Positions 20,277 to 31,305 of a stretch of DNA of 64,000 nucleotides are shown here, piece by piece. The notes beneath the pieces were generated by a model. That model was not told the DNA's origin, searched no databases, and worked only from the letters and a program-made list of their open reading frames with translations. This DNA comes from Ostrinia nubilalis (taxonomy: Eukaryota > Arthropoda > Insecta > Lepidoptera > Crambidae): the NCBI RefSeq assembly GCF_963855985.1, contig NW_026973566.1, positions 3,944,501 to 4,008,500 of the forward strand. The letters run 5' to 3'. Numbering within the stretch: the stretch's first letter is position 1; every line of letters begins with the position of its first letter. The translations under genes were made by a program, and so were the position numbers.

Positions 20277-20914
20277 CTAGCTGTTGCCCGCGGCTTCACA
20301 CGCGTGTAATTTAGTTTGTCAAATATCATCATAAATTATAGCCTATACAGGGTGGAATTTTGTAATGCCACCTGAAGGGAAATTACTCTTAATACTGTAG
20401 ATAGAAAATTTTACACAAAGGAAACATTCCTTTATTTTTGTAAAGAAAGAGAACTGCATTCAAAGATTTCCGAAAATTTTGCGAAAATACACCACCATAC
20501 CATACGATTTTCCGTAAATAATTACAATAATTTAAGATTTCATCCTTATACTTAACTTTAACGATCGGTGCAATAAAATAAAGGCTGTAGTTTTTTCACA
20601 AATTTTAGTTGGTTCGATTCCCGGGTGTGGCAAGCTAAGTTTTGGAAATCTTAGAATGCAGTCCTATTTCTTTTAAAAAATAAAGAAATGTTTTCTTTGA
20701 CTACAATTTTGTATCTACAGTATTAAGAGTACTTTACCTCCGAGTGGCATTACAAAATTCCACCCTGTATGTTAGTTACTTTGGGTTTTAAAGTATAATA
20801 CTGCAAAGTTTCATCAAAATCCGTTCAGTAGTTTTTTCGTGAAAGACTAACAAACATTTAACATCCAGATTCCAGACATCCATACAAACTTTCGCATTTA
20901 TAATATTAGTAGGA
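20277..20914 (-). mobile_element. Helitron-like short repeat with a nested MITE
   Basis: In minus orientation it starts TCCTACTAATATTATAAATG and ends CCGCGGGCAACAGCTAG, with the CTAG end of Helitrons. It contains the conserved 'actgaacggattttgatgaaactttgcag' type segment. A CAGGGTG MITE is inserted at 20348-20767. Confidence 0.65.
20348..20767. mobile_element. CAGGGTG-type MITE
   Basis: Inverted ends CAGGGTGGAATTTTGTAATG and its complement bound 420 bases, flanked by TA. Inverted similarity extends inward ('cttaatactgtagata...'/'tatctacagtattaag'). The loop holds GGTTCGATTCCC near 20613, a perfect tRNA B-box. The ends resemble those of the elements at 29630, 47951 and 50026. Confidence 0.7.
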
Positions 20915-21260
20915 AGTAGAATTTGAGTAAATCTATCTTTAATTGCCAAGTAAGTAAATGTTAAAGATTCTTAGTTAATTTATCTCTGTTTGAGTCAATT
21001 TTAGTCATTAAACCCATTATTACAAAAGAAATTAAGCCCAGGATGAACCTTCGACAATTAAACCTCCTCTATGAATGGGATGAACACTGGTTTAAAATTA
21101 CATTTCCATACTAAATATCAATTTTACCGAGAGTTTAACTTTTTGTAATTAAAAGTACCCACCATTGAAGCCAACAGAACAGAATAATATAATTATTAAC
21201 TTTTTGCAATAATTTATTGTTTACAAGCGAGCGAACATTTCTATTGTCGCAGACTATAAA
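20915..21260. other. Unassigned AT-rich sequence
   Basis: I see nothing recognisable beyond AT-rich sequence between two Helitron-like repeats. Confidence 0.4.
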
Positions 21261-21449
21261 TCCTACTAATATTATAAAGGTCAAAGTTTGTGTGGATGTT
21301 TGTTACTCTTTCACGCAAAAATTACTGAACGGATTTGGTTGAAACTTTACAGTATTATTATTTGTAACCCAGATTAACATAATAGGGTATAATTTATGCC
21401 AATCTGTGGCACTAAATTTCACGCGGGTGAAGCCGCGGGCAAAAGCTAT
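21261..21449 (+). mobile_element. Helitron-like short repeat
   Basis: It begins TCCTACTAATATTATAAAGG and ends GCCGCGGGCAAAAGCTAT, a copy of the 20277-20914 family on the + strand with a decayed CTAG end. Confidence 0.6.
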
Positions 21450-22790
21450 TTATAAATAAATGGTACCTAATTCTGTTTACAATAAAAATGATGATTACCT
21501 GTAATTGCGTAACACTAGACAGCCATTAACAAAATGAATCATTTTTACCGTATTTGCATGTTTATAAGAAACTAGCTGACCCGGCGAACTTCGTACCGCC
21601 AGTAAAAATCCGGTTTTAGCCTATCTTCATTAGGGAAAATGAAGGATTCTAATTGTGAAATAATTTTTCAAATTGTTTTCCGAAAAAAAGTCCAGTACTT
21701 AGTTTCGGAGCCTCTTCAATATAAACAAACAAACAATCAATTATGTCCCCTTATAAGTAAAATTTGTGTAGAAAAAAATATACTACGATTTTCTTTAACT
21801 TGCGTAAAACTATACAGCCATCAACAAAAGACCTACTTAACAGTACAATTTTCCATAATAAATTATGGTATTAACAAGTTATTATCAGTTTCCAAAAAGT
21901 GAATAATCTACTGCAAGTTTCTAAGAAAAAAAAAGACGACAATAAAATTTACCCTAATATAGATTTATAAATTATTTGTTTATACAAAAACTACGATTTT
22001 CTTTGACTCAAGTAAAACTATACAGCCATTAACAAAGAAATTCACAATAAGTACATTCTTGAGGCAAAAATAACAAAAAACTTTAGTTGAAAAAACCATA
22101 CACTGGGCCGGAATCTGAAACAATATTAATTACATTATTATGATTCTTACAAATCATAACAGACTGAAGAAGCGGTTTATAATAATAGAAAAAGAACTCA
22201 AATTGGCGACTTGTGTCCACTGTGTGCACGTGATGTCTGTCGACGCTTATTCCATTCATATTAAACCAGATTAAATTTGGTGTAACATTTACAATATTAT
22301 TAAGGATAATACTACTACATACTGGGTGATTCTTTAAGGTGTTGTCATTTTTTTATGAGCGACTCAGAATTATTAGTAACTTAATCGATTTACGTAAAGA
22401 GCAGATTTTTTTATTTATTTCATAATTTATTATTATCAAAAACAGCATGCGTGGACTTATCCATGAAATCACAGTCATTATGGCGCACGAAAATAAACCT
22501 TATAGCCTTTACAACTTAAGGTATATGCACACGCGCATTATCAACAGATTATAGCGCAGTAGCGTAGTCAATACTGCGTTACCGCAACATATTTATGAAC
22601 AGCTTATGATTACATTTGTCTGAATTTGTTTTAGATTTGTGTGATCGTTAAAACGCTTACAATATTTTTTTAAATTGGCACTGCGCTTATATTTATGAAC
22701 TCGACTGTACATAATTTATATTTAAATGATATTATTGAGCGTTTGTCAAACCTTCCAAATTTGGGGCTGTATCATTGCGGCAGTTTTTTC
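21450..22790. other. Unassigned sequence with a Helitron end
   Basis: At 21573 the text CTAGCTGACCCGGCGAACTT is the reversed 3' end of another Helitron-like repeat. The rest is AT-rich. Two short segments repeat the phrase 'aaactatacagccat(t/c)aacaaa' (near 20122, 21507, 21809 and 22014), suggesting a diverged tandem. I see no gene. Confidence 0.4.
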
Positions 22791-23055
22791 ACTCAATACC
22801 TTCATTTTCTTGATCGTTGACTAGGCAAAATAAATATGTGGCGCAATAGCTCATACGCTTTCGGGCTCCGTTTTAAAAACCCAAAGAGTCCACCTTTTGT
22901 TTGTGTGTACCGCCTCTGCTTGATGGGTTTATTTGCAAGCTGAACCTGAAATAATTAATAACAATAGTATAATACATGTATTAATCATATAAATGCTTAC
23001 TTAAAATTAATTATCTACTTTGTAAAAAGCATCAAAACATGTAACTGAAATACTT

Positions 23056-23460
23056 AATATTTATTTATTTATTTAAACTTTTATGCCAAAATAAATTTGT
23101 ACATAAGGCGAACTTAATGCACTAAAGCATTCTCGACCAGTTTACCTTTGGGTTGAGCAGAAAAGAAATTTGTTTGGCGGTACTTCTAGTGCAGGAAAGA
23201 AAAACAAAAACAAATAATAATATGCTACATACATAAATAATATATAAAATATATAATAAATAAATACATACATAAAATAGATGATTGAGTTAAACTGAAA
23301 TTACAATTCATGAAGATGAAATCATTTGGAGGAAGTGATTATGGACAGATTTTTTAAAAGAAAACTTACTAGACGCTTGCCTGGTCTCTTCAGGCAGAGA
23401 GTTCCAGAGCCTTATGGCCTGGAGACGGAAGGAGTCGGATCGGATATTAATAATTTTAGA
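23056..23460 (-). pseudogene. 3' end of a non-LTR retrotransposon
   Basis: Reading minus from about 23440, the text encodes LWNSLPEETRQAS, the usual last residues of Jockey/CR1-type RT proteins. A 3' UTR with 'ctggtcgagaatgctttagtgcattaagttcgcc' and a (TAAA)n tail near 23056 follows. Only the extreme 3' end is present, a typical 5'-truncated insertion. It lies between P-like fragments. Confidence 0.6.
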
Positions 23461-23466
23461 AGAATA

Positions 23467-23757
23467 CTAGCGGCCGCCCGCGACTTCGTACGCGTGGATC
23501 CCGTTTTACCCCCTTCATCTATCTTACGCGGTATAGATTTTTTCATACAAATGTTTTTTCCCGCTGATTTCCGTTCCCGTGGGAATTTCGGGGATTCCTT
23601 TCTTAGTGCATCTCTACGGTACCTAAGCTACGTCCCTTCCAAATTTCAAGTGCCTATGTTTAGCCGTTTCGGCTGTGCGTTGATCTATCTTACGCGGTTT
23701 AGATTTTTTCATACAAATGTTTTTTCCCGCTTACTCCCGTTCCCGTGGGAATTTTAA
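23467..23757 (-). mobile_element. Truncated Helitron-like repeat
   Basis: It begins CTAGCGGCCGCCCGCGACTT, the reversed 3' end of the 14465-15250 family, and contains two of the internal units with CCCGTTCCCGTGGGAATTT. The 5' TC end is missing. Confidence 0.65.
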
Positions 23758-24940
23758 TAAATTAAATACATTATTATGATATCTTAGGACGCAGCAATAA
23801 TATTATCCATAATGACAGATGTGGCTCTGATGTAGATGGCAGGATACAGTTTCTGAAATATTTAATAAAACATAATTAAAATTTATTACATAATTAAAAA
23901 ATTAGCATAAAATAAACCTATAAAATTAATTAAGTATGATGGTATAACCTGTGGTATAACTATGTAAAATTAATTTAAAAAGATAATTTTATAAGATAGA
24001 ATACTGCAACCTTTACTAAATATAAGTATTTTACATATTGAAATTATAAATTATGTTCGAAGAATATTGTAGGTGACTCATCAATTTAAAAGTACTTAGG
24101 TATTATTTACAACTGAGTTGAACATACCTTCACTCACAGCATTATCTGGCAACAACATTGAATTGAAGTTATCTCTATTAGCAGCTAGAAAGAAAAAAAA
24201 TATAAACAATCATCTATTGCAACATCCTGTATTGAAATCTTAAATGTTAAAATTAGTGTTTCAATTTTTAGTGGTAAGTTACTGTGTTAATAATACTCGT
24301 ATAATTTATGTAGGGTGCCTAATCCAAACAAATAGAATAAAGATAATTTGTTTTATTGAAATGTAGTAAAATAGCTCTTTCTATTTTGGTTTTATTGACT
24401 AAGTAGATTGATCTTAAAATAAAAGTAATACTTATTAAGAACATTGTTTACTTCTTTAGTCAAATCAAAAAATTAAAATATCTTTATTCGTATAGACTAA
24501 TTAAATTAGTACTTGCAAAACACTTTATGGTTTAATCTAGGTATATACTTACTTTAACTTACTGGATGACCTGATCAGCAACAGCTTGGATGGTCGCCGA
24601 GATGTTATTATTTTCTTCATGGATAAAAAAATTGGACATCCATTCATCATAATCAATAGATTGTTTTAGATTTATTTATCCTCAAAATGCGATTGGCAGA
24701 CCTGAAACAAAAATCAGTCAGTTCAGTCCTAGGGAAATTGCAGCAAATTTTATAGCAATTTGGAATGTTGTTTAATAACCTAAAATCACTTGCCTTTCTT
24801 TGACGAAGTTGCTCCTTTGTCATAGTTCCTGATAAAGGATTTGCAAGCAGGAGTTACTGTATCCTTAGAGCCTGCAATGCTTCATCACGTGCCAGAGAAA
24901 AAACCCTGGACTTGGTGGACGAGCAACCGGTCACGATGCA

Positions 24941-25477
24941 TTTGGTATCGTATACGTAATATGAAACAATCTTGTTTACACGGTAAACAATGTAAATACG
25001 GTAAAATGACCATTATGAGCAATGAAAATTGCTTTTTTGTTTGCTTTTATTTCCGAATATTTCGGAATCAAGATTTTTTTAACTCAGAATTTCGAAAAGA
25101 AAAGAATTGAGTGAATGAATGATTGATTGAATGAGCGAGCGAATTCAGCGAATGAATGAGTGGATACTGTCCTGTCAATGTCATTATAGTTCCAAAATAC
25201 TGGACTGTCCTGTCGATGACATTGACAGTGGGGCGCCACCGTCAATACCGGATCGCTGGTTCAGATTTTTGCCATGTTGGAAACCATATAGTTGAACGAT
25301 GGGAGCGCCCCCCTGTCATTGAGTTTGGTGGGACAGTTCAGCGTGGGTCATCTATAAAATGACAGTTGACGTAAAGGATACTCTTTTTTTTTTTAATTGG
25401 CCCAATCCTACAGGCTATGTTCGCTGAGATTACGTGGATGCTCCTAGAAATGACATTTGACTAACCATCTGTCAAAC
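24941..25477. other. Sequence between P-like remnant and LARD
   Basis: It contains a run of GAATGAAT-type tetranucleotides (25106-25165) and two TGTCCTGTC(A/G)ATG phrases around 25168-25220. No gene is recognised. Confidence 0.35.
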
Positions 25478-26793
25478 TGTAGCGTTGCAGTTTTGGCTGT
25501 TTTTCACAAATTGTTTTTCTTTCTCGATGTTTGGATTTAGGATACCACTAGCGACATCTATTGGCGTGATTTAGAATTAATTTGCAATAGATGGCGCTTT
25601 TTGCTCAGTCAATTCAAATATATTTTATTGAAACATTTCCTAATGTTTTTGTTTTGATTATTCTATTTTTTAATAGAATATTTTCAGTGTTCAGGAGATT
25701 GTTTTCATCATGGTTTTTATTAGTATTTGCTTTTCTAAGCGGCGAAACGAAACGTCTTGCGATGTCAATGACTCGCAAGCTGTCAGTTGAGCTGTCAAAT
25801 GACTTTGGAATTTTGGTCGATCTTGCGCGGCCGCAGTTTTATTATTTTCGGGGATGTAATCCCCCATGTTTCAAATCGTGTGATGCGGAATGCATCCACG
25901 ATAATTTATTAATATAATTTAAAAATATTCACACATGAGAGGTTTCCTAAACGTTATGTTGGACGAGGGCTGGGATCAGCTGGGATGCTGAAGACTGTGA
26001 GTGAGGCTCAGATTAGCGAACGGTCTTCATGCGGGATTTCAAATTTTATATTTTCAAATTTCAAATTTCATATTTTACGATTTTACATTTCATATTTTAG
26101 ATATTTCAATATTTCATATTGATTTCTATAATTATTACTCCTTTCTGAACTGCTGATCTCTTCGCATTTCCTCCTTGTCATCAAACCTCTGTCTCTGCAA
26201 GAGTTTGAACGCTTACCTGTCGAAGAGATGCAAGAGCTTCATCTGGCACTGCGCGCTTGAGGCCGTGGAGGACGCTGCTTGTAACCTAAAAGTGTGCGAG
26301 ACCCGTTGGACCCCGGAAGAAGAGAGGAACGTTCAGGGTAACGGCTTATAACCGCATGGCTTCCAAGGTACCCACTTTTCCATCCTTCAAGTAGGAGTCT
26401 TTCTGACCTGACATCGCGCAGTTATCTTAACTAGTAGAGTCTTTTAATATTTAGGCTGAGTTTTAAGAAATTTGTAGTGGCAATAATATTCACCAAACCG
26501 AACCTATTTAACGACCCTGAATCCCTTGAGGTTGGCACTATCTATTACAGTGGTTATAATATCTTAATTGTTAACTGTATATGAGCATACGAGATAAAAA
26601 TAAATTGTGTCAATTGAGAGGGAGCTGTTTTATTTACATTTTCTAATTTCACACAAGGAACGGTAACTTATATAAATTTCTGCAAGCCGGACAACCTCTT
26701 TTTCACGTGCAGACAATTCACCATCTTCTCCGTCTGCACCGGTGGCGGTTCAATTCCAGTCACCAAGCCGCCAGGAAAAAATCCTTTCTTGCA
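25478..26793 (+). repeat. LARD 5' LTR
   Basis: It starts TGTAGCGTTGCAG and ends TTTCTTGCA. It contains a run of ATTTCATATTTT-like repeats near 26040-26125 and AATAAA signals near 26600. Confidence 0.85.
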
Positions 26794-27196
26794 GTGGCGC
26801 CCATCTTTTGATGTTTATTATTGCCACATTATTTTTTATGAAGTTTATGGGTGGAAAGCCAATAATAGAAGCAACTTTGTGTGCTGACTATCCGCTCATA
26901 CACTTCTATTTTATTGTTTAATAATTTTTATTAGGGAATCTCTCATGTGTGTGCTGTTGTTTGTCTTGTTTTTTTTGTAATTTATTTTATTTGTGATGCC
27001 CACATAATTTTTTTTAAGTTGTCAACTTTTTACATAATATTATGTTAACCATTATAACAGAGCGTACTACTCTATATGAGGTTAGTTTACATGATGTTAG
27101 GTTACATATTTTTTGTGTTGCAACTCTTATTTTGTATATTATGTTGGGACAAGTAAGTAACATTTTTTTTGTTAGGTTATATTTATTTTATACCTA
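26794..27196 (+). other. LARD internal sequence, 5' part
   Basis: It follows the PBS TGGCGCCC and is non-coding and AT-rich. The phrase TTACATAATATTATGTTAAC near 27031 recurs in shorter form at 28780, 28900 and 29030. Confidence 0.5.
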
Positions 27197-27489
27197 TGTC
27201 GCAGGCAAATTGTATGATTCCGCATTTTACAAACGGCGTCGTCAGTTTACAAACGCTCGCTGTTCTGTGAAATGCCGAAGGCAAATTGGCGACTCGTTCA
27301 ATTGATAAAATTTCGACTATGATTGTTGCAATAGGGTGACCATCATAAAACACATGTTGGATAAATCGGACCTTATTTCAGTAATTCAAATTCTATTCAA
27401 ATAGACAATATCGATCTTTAATTTGGTACTGAATTTTGCCTCGACTACCGTGTCCACTGTCCCTATGAATATCTAACAATATTTATTTA

Positions 27490-27987
27490 CTAGCGGCCGC
27501 CCGCGACTTCGTACGCGTGGATCCCGTTTTACCCCCTTCATCTGTCTTACGCGGTTTAGATTTTTTCATACAAAAGTTTTTTCCCGCTAACTCCCATTCC
27601 CGTGGGAATTTTGCAATATCCTGTTGTAACTAAGCTTTAAGTTTACTAAGGTACCTGCATGCCAAGTTTTAAGCGTCTAACTTAAGCGGTTTAGATTTTT
27701 CATACAAAAGGATTTTCCCGCTAAATCCTGTTCCCGTGGGAATTCCTAAGTATACTATAACCTGCCCAGGAGTATGAAGAATAATTGTACCAAGTTTCGT
27801 TAAAATCCGTCAAGTAGTTTTTGTTTCTATAAGGAACATACAGACGGACAGACAGACAGACAGACAAAAATTTTACTGATTGCATTTTTGGCATCAGTAT
27901 CGATCACTAATCACCCCCAGATAGTTATTTTGAAAATATATTTCATGTACAGAATTGACCTCTCTACAGATTTATTATAAGTATAGA
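27490..27987 (-). mobile_element. Helitron-like repeat (Lep-type)
   Basis: In minus orientation it runs from TCTATACTTATAATAAATCT to GGGCGGCCGCTAG, the same ends as 14465-15250, but with one internal unit and only a short GTCT tract. It is inserted in the 27197-28608 transposon. Confidence 0.75.
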
Positions 27988-28133
27988 TAGATTTGATCAC
28001 CAACAAGGTTACACTTTAGCGTTCACATAATATCATAATAGTCTTCCATAGGTATGTTTTCCGTTGGGCTCTCAGGGCTGTCTTTTTTCAGAATAAGATA
28101 GTCCACATCGCCAATACTCATACATCATATTTT

Positions 28134-28379
28134 TTATACCATACCATATTCCGCAGCAGTCCTCCGAGCACCAGATCCCATTGTCACCTTAGCGTTTTTT
28201 ACATGCCTGATAACCTCAAAAACTTTTTCATTTGTCAACGCTTTTTCACTGCTCCTATTTTTGAATCGTAAAATAAATGTCTTTAAAACAATAGTTTTTT
28301 GTGAAAAGTCCTTTGAATACGTAGAATTTGCACTGTTTTCAATATTTTTCTGTATCACAACACCACTACTCGACGCCAT
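28134..28379 (-). CDS. Small open frame of unknown function in a DNA transposon
   Basis: The ATG at 28379 opens 81 codons with a Lys/Thr/Ser-rich, soluble-looking product and no motif I know. It lies inside the non-autonomous transposon 27197-28608, so it may be a captured exon or a transposase remnant. Chance is also possible at this length. Confidence 0.25.
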   Translation of the reverse strand: MASSSGVVIQKNIENSANSTYSKDFSQKTIVLKTFILRFKNRSSEKALTNEKVFEVIRHVKNAKVTMGSGARRTAAEYGMV

Positions 28380-28612
28380 TTTTCTTGTTTTGATTGGCAG
28401 CGCCTCGCGTGGTAAGAAAAAGAACTAAATTCTTCAATTTGCCGCGGCATTTTGTAAACGGCGATTGAATTGGCTATCAAATTTTGTGGCATATTATAAA
28501 GTGCCAAGGCAATTTACATTTTGCCTTCGGCATTTCATAGAACAGCGAGCGTTTGTGAACTGACGACGCCATTTGTAAAATGCGGTTTCATACAATTTGC
28601 CTGCGACACCTA

Positions 28613-29629
28613 CACTGTTTTTGGGCTTTATAGCTTATAACTTTTAGTTACTTACTTTAATTATTTTGTTTTTTCAAACAAGATAAACACAGTTTTAGTT
28701 TTAATTTTAGTGTTTATTCATTTGTACTCATAATAAGTAAGTACATAATGTATTTTAAAGTACCTACCCGGATATTTTGTTACATAATGCTAACTTAAAT
28801 CTTTAATATTGTTTATGTACTTAGGTAACAAATTGCTTTTGTGTCACTATGGACATATAACTTTTATTTCATGTTACCTAGTACACATTATTTTGTATTA
28901 CATAATGTTAGCATAATATTATAACCTTTTTTGAAATTAATTAATTTAATTTGGCAAAATTTTTATAACTTAAGGCAGATATTCCTATTAGTTATTTAGG
29001 CATTATACTGCAGTGTATTATAAGGTTTGGTACATAATGTTATTACTGGCTAGTGAGTTGTTTGTGGGTACACTTGCTAACTTGTTAATTTTTATACGGG
29101 AATAACTTAATTGATTATTATTTTGGTTTTGATAACAATAAAAAGTTATTAATTTTAGTAAAGTGCCATTCTTCTTGTATAACTTTTGTGTAGTTTAATA
29201 ATTAATAATAATAATTTTTCTTATAACTTTTGGAAAATATTTTTGCCACTTAGTTTTTTTTTCAAAAATATTTTTTTTTTTTTTTTTAATTATGGTTATA
29301 CTGTGGTTATACCAAGGTTCTCAGTCGTAGGACTTAGGATTTTTTTTTCTGGGTAGGTAGGTACTTTACTTTCATAACTAACTTGAGTTTAGTTTTTAGA
29401 TTTTTTTTTTTGGACACAATCGTAATTGTGTAGTTTTTCTGTTAGGAATTTATTAACGGTAGATTCTTTTAGCAATTTTTTTTTGGACACAATCGAGTTG
29501 TCGGGTAACTGCTACATACTTACTAGCCTCGGTGCTTTATTCTGTAACTTATAGTTCAGAAATTGTTTTCCAGAGATTTTATCTCTGTGTTTTTGTTTTG
29601 TGTTGTGTGAGTGCTATGTATCTCCTATA
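28613..29629 (+). other. LARD internal sequence, middle part
   Basis: AT-rich non-coding sequence. GTTACATAATGCTAAC, ATTACATAATGTTAGC and GTACATAATGTTATTA recur at 28780, 28900 and 29030. TTTTTTTGGACACAATCG occurs twice (29406 and 29478). Confidence 0.45.
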
Positions 29630-30289
29630 CAGGGTGTTTCTTGTAAGGTGTCAAGCCGAAGGCAGGTGATAGGTGAGGACTAGACCTATCGATTTCACCA
29701 CCATGTATGTTCTGCGATTTTTCGTAGTTTAGAAGTTATCGTTAATTTTGTGATTTTTTCAAATTTTATGACCTAGTAGGCTTTAATTTTTTTTATCTTT
29801 TTTTTTGGATTGACTTTTCTCAGATTTCTTTTTTTTGACAGATTCCCTATTAATTGAAGATGTTTGAAAAAAATCATCATCTTCCTATCTTTGATGCAAG
29901 ATACAAATATTTTGCTAGAAACATAAAAAATATGCTTTTAGCAGAACGTTCTAAAATTTTCTACTTAAAAGTTTGAAAAAAAAAAAGAACTTCCAAAGGT
30001 CCAAAATAATTTTAAAAACTGCGCAGTTTTCTGAACTTTCATAATAACACAAAAAATCATGTACTTAATAGGCCATTATTTTCTGTGATCGCTCCACTAA
30101 AGTGGTAAGTCGGAGATTCCGTTACATGTTTTTTACTTTCTTAGGACTAACAGCTAATGTTTGCAATCCCCTAAGTTTACGTTACGTAGAACACATTTAG
30201 AGACAATCACTGAACAGAACATTTTTTATCCACGAGGAAGCTCTTGCCCTTCATCTGACCTGATGGAAACTGATGGATGATCAGCGAGC

Positions 30290-30362
30290 TTCACCCGGAA
30301 TCCTAAACCACAGAGGAATTGGCTGTCCTAAATAGGTGGTCTTACCACTAGACCACAGTAGT
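30290..30362 (-). other. tRNA-like (SINE-type) segment in the foldback loop
   Basis: On the minus strand TGGTCTAGTGG (30355-30345) fits a Pol III A box, and GGTTTAGGATTCC (30309-30297) resembles a B box 36 bases on. The arrangement looks like the head of a tRNA-derived SINE. The copy at 48618-48675 has GGTTCAGGATTCC. It is not a functional tRNA gene. Confidence 0.45.
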
Positions 30363-30424
30363 GATTGTTACTTTACGATTAAATTTGATATACCTACCTA
30401 TTAGAGTGTGAGAGAAAGGGAAAG

Positions 30425-30428
<4 letters not shown>

Positions 30429-30463
<35 letters not shown>

Positions 30464-30482
30464 GTGTGTGTGTGAGTGTGTC
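30429..30482 (+). repeat. (TG)n microsatellite
   Basis: More than 20 TG units, with AG units nearby, lie in the loop of the foldback element. Confidence 0.9.
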
Positions 30483-31305
30483 TGTGTGAGAGAGAGAGAG
30501 GGAGAGCAAAAAAGGGTGTAATGATTTAATTTTGACCTGAATGCACATATTTTGACAACGAAGTAAAAAAATTCTTCGTAAATTTACAAAAGCTTCTTCT
30601 TGCATTGTAATGTGGTTTTGTGTTTCAGTCAGCTTTGTCCGCAGTTCATCAATATTTTCATATTCCCTGTTGTATACCAGATGAAGGGCAAGAGCTTCCT
30701 CGTTGTGGATAAAAAAATGTTCTTTTCAGTTATTGTCTCTAAATGTGTTCTACAGTACGTAAACTTAGGGGATTGCAAACATTAGTTAGTCCTAAGAAAG
30801 TCAAAAACATGTAACGAAATCTCCGACTTACCACTTTAGTGGAGCGATTACAGAAAATAATGGCCTATTAAGTACATGTTTTTTTATGTTATTATGAAGG
30901 TTCAGAAAACTGCGCAGTTTTTAAAATTATTTTGGACCTTTGGAAGTTCTTTTTTTTTTCAAACTTTTAAGTAGAAAATTTTAGAACGTTCTGCTAAAAG
31001 CATATTTTTTATGTTTCTAGCAAAAATTTTGTATCTTGCATCAAAGATAGGAAGGTGATTATTTTTTTCAAACATCTGCAATTAATAGGGAATCTGTCAA
31101 AAAAAAAGAAATCTGAGAAAAGTCAACCAAAAAAAAAGATAAAAAAATTTAATGCCTACTAGGTCATAAAATTTGAAAAAATCACAAAATTAACGATAAC
31201 TTCTAAACTACGAAAAATCGTAGAACATACATGGGGGTGAAATCGATAGGTCTAGTCCTCACCTATCACCTGCCTTCGGCTTGACACCTTACAAGAAACA
31301 CCCTG

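Larger units (their letters stand above)
22802..24940 (-). pseudogene. Remnant of a THAP/P-element-type transposase with introns
   Basis: On the minus strand I find pieces in the right order, each bounded by splice-like signals. One is 24940-24858, with a CxxxxC THAP start and a GTAACT donor. Next is 24701-24563, with acceptor TTTGTTTCAG, VCQSHFED and a GTAAGT donor. A 57-base exon at 24184-24128 has acceptor TTCTTTCTAG and a GTATGT donor. Last is 22945-22802, with acceptor TTATTTCAG, encoding KQRRYTQTKGG and SPKAYELLRHIFILPS, the helix-turn-helix region typical of P transposases. Stops and frame changes (after FEDK, and at 22804) show it is dead. No GTPase or catalytic domain remains. Confidence 0.5.
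27197..28608. mobile_element. DNA transposon with about 95-bp inverted repeats, TSD CCTA
   Basis: The ends start TGTCGCAGGCAAATTGTATG and match inversely at 28511-28608 (TTTGCCTGCGACA). CCTA flanks both sides (27193-27196 and 28609-28612). It is non-autonomous, with a Helitron at 27490-27987 inside and an 81-codon open frame (28379-28134, minus) of unknown nature. The superfamily is uncertain; 4-bp TSDs occur in Sola and Chapaev. Confidence 0.75.
29630..31305. mobile_element. CAGGGTGTTTC foldback element, copy 1
   Basis: The ends CAGGGTGTTTCTTGTAAGGT and its complement are flanked by TATA on both sides. The inverted arms are about 635 bases each (29630-30262 and about 30670-31305). The loop holds a (TG)n tract at 30429-30482, short AG repeats and a tRNA-like segment (30290-30362, minus). 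There is no gene. A second copy of the family lies at 47951-49688. Confidence 0.8.

Noticed and set aside
23784..23852. Further exon of the P-like transposase with acceptor AAATATTTCAG
   Set aside because: The acceptor is good but the product does not match a known part of P transposases, and the phase from the previous piece does not favour it.
24858..24940. Intact host THAP-domain gene
   Set aside because: Stops and frame changes occur after the second piece, and everything lies within the transposon-derived insertion.
25591..25917. 108-codon open frame repeated at 32119-32445
   Set aside because: It lies inside the LTRs, so its duplication is just LTR identity; the product resembles nothing.
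30348..30605. Ser/Leu/Thr-His repeat protein on the minus strand (also 48718-48915)
   Set aside because: It is translation of the TG/AG microsatellites in the foldback loops.
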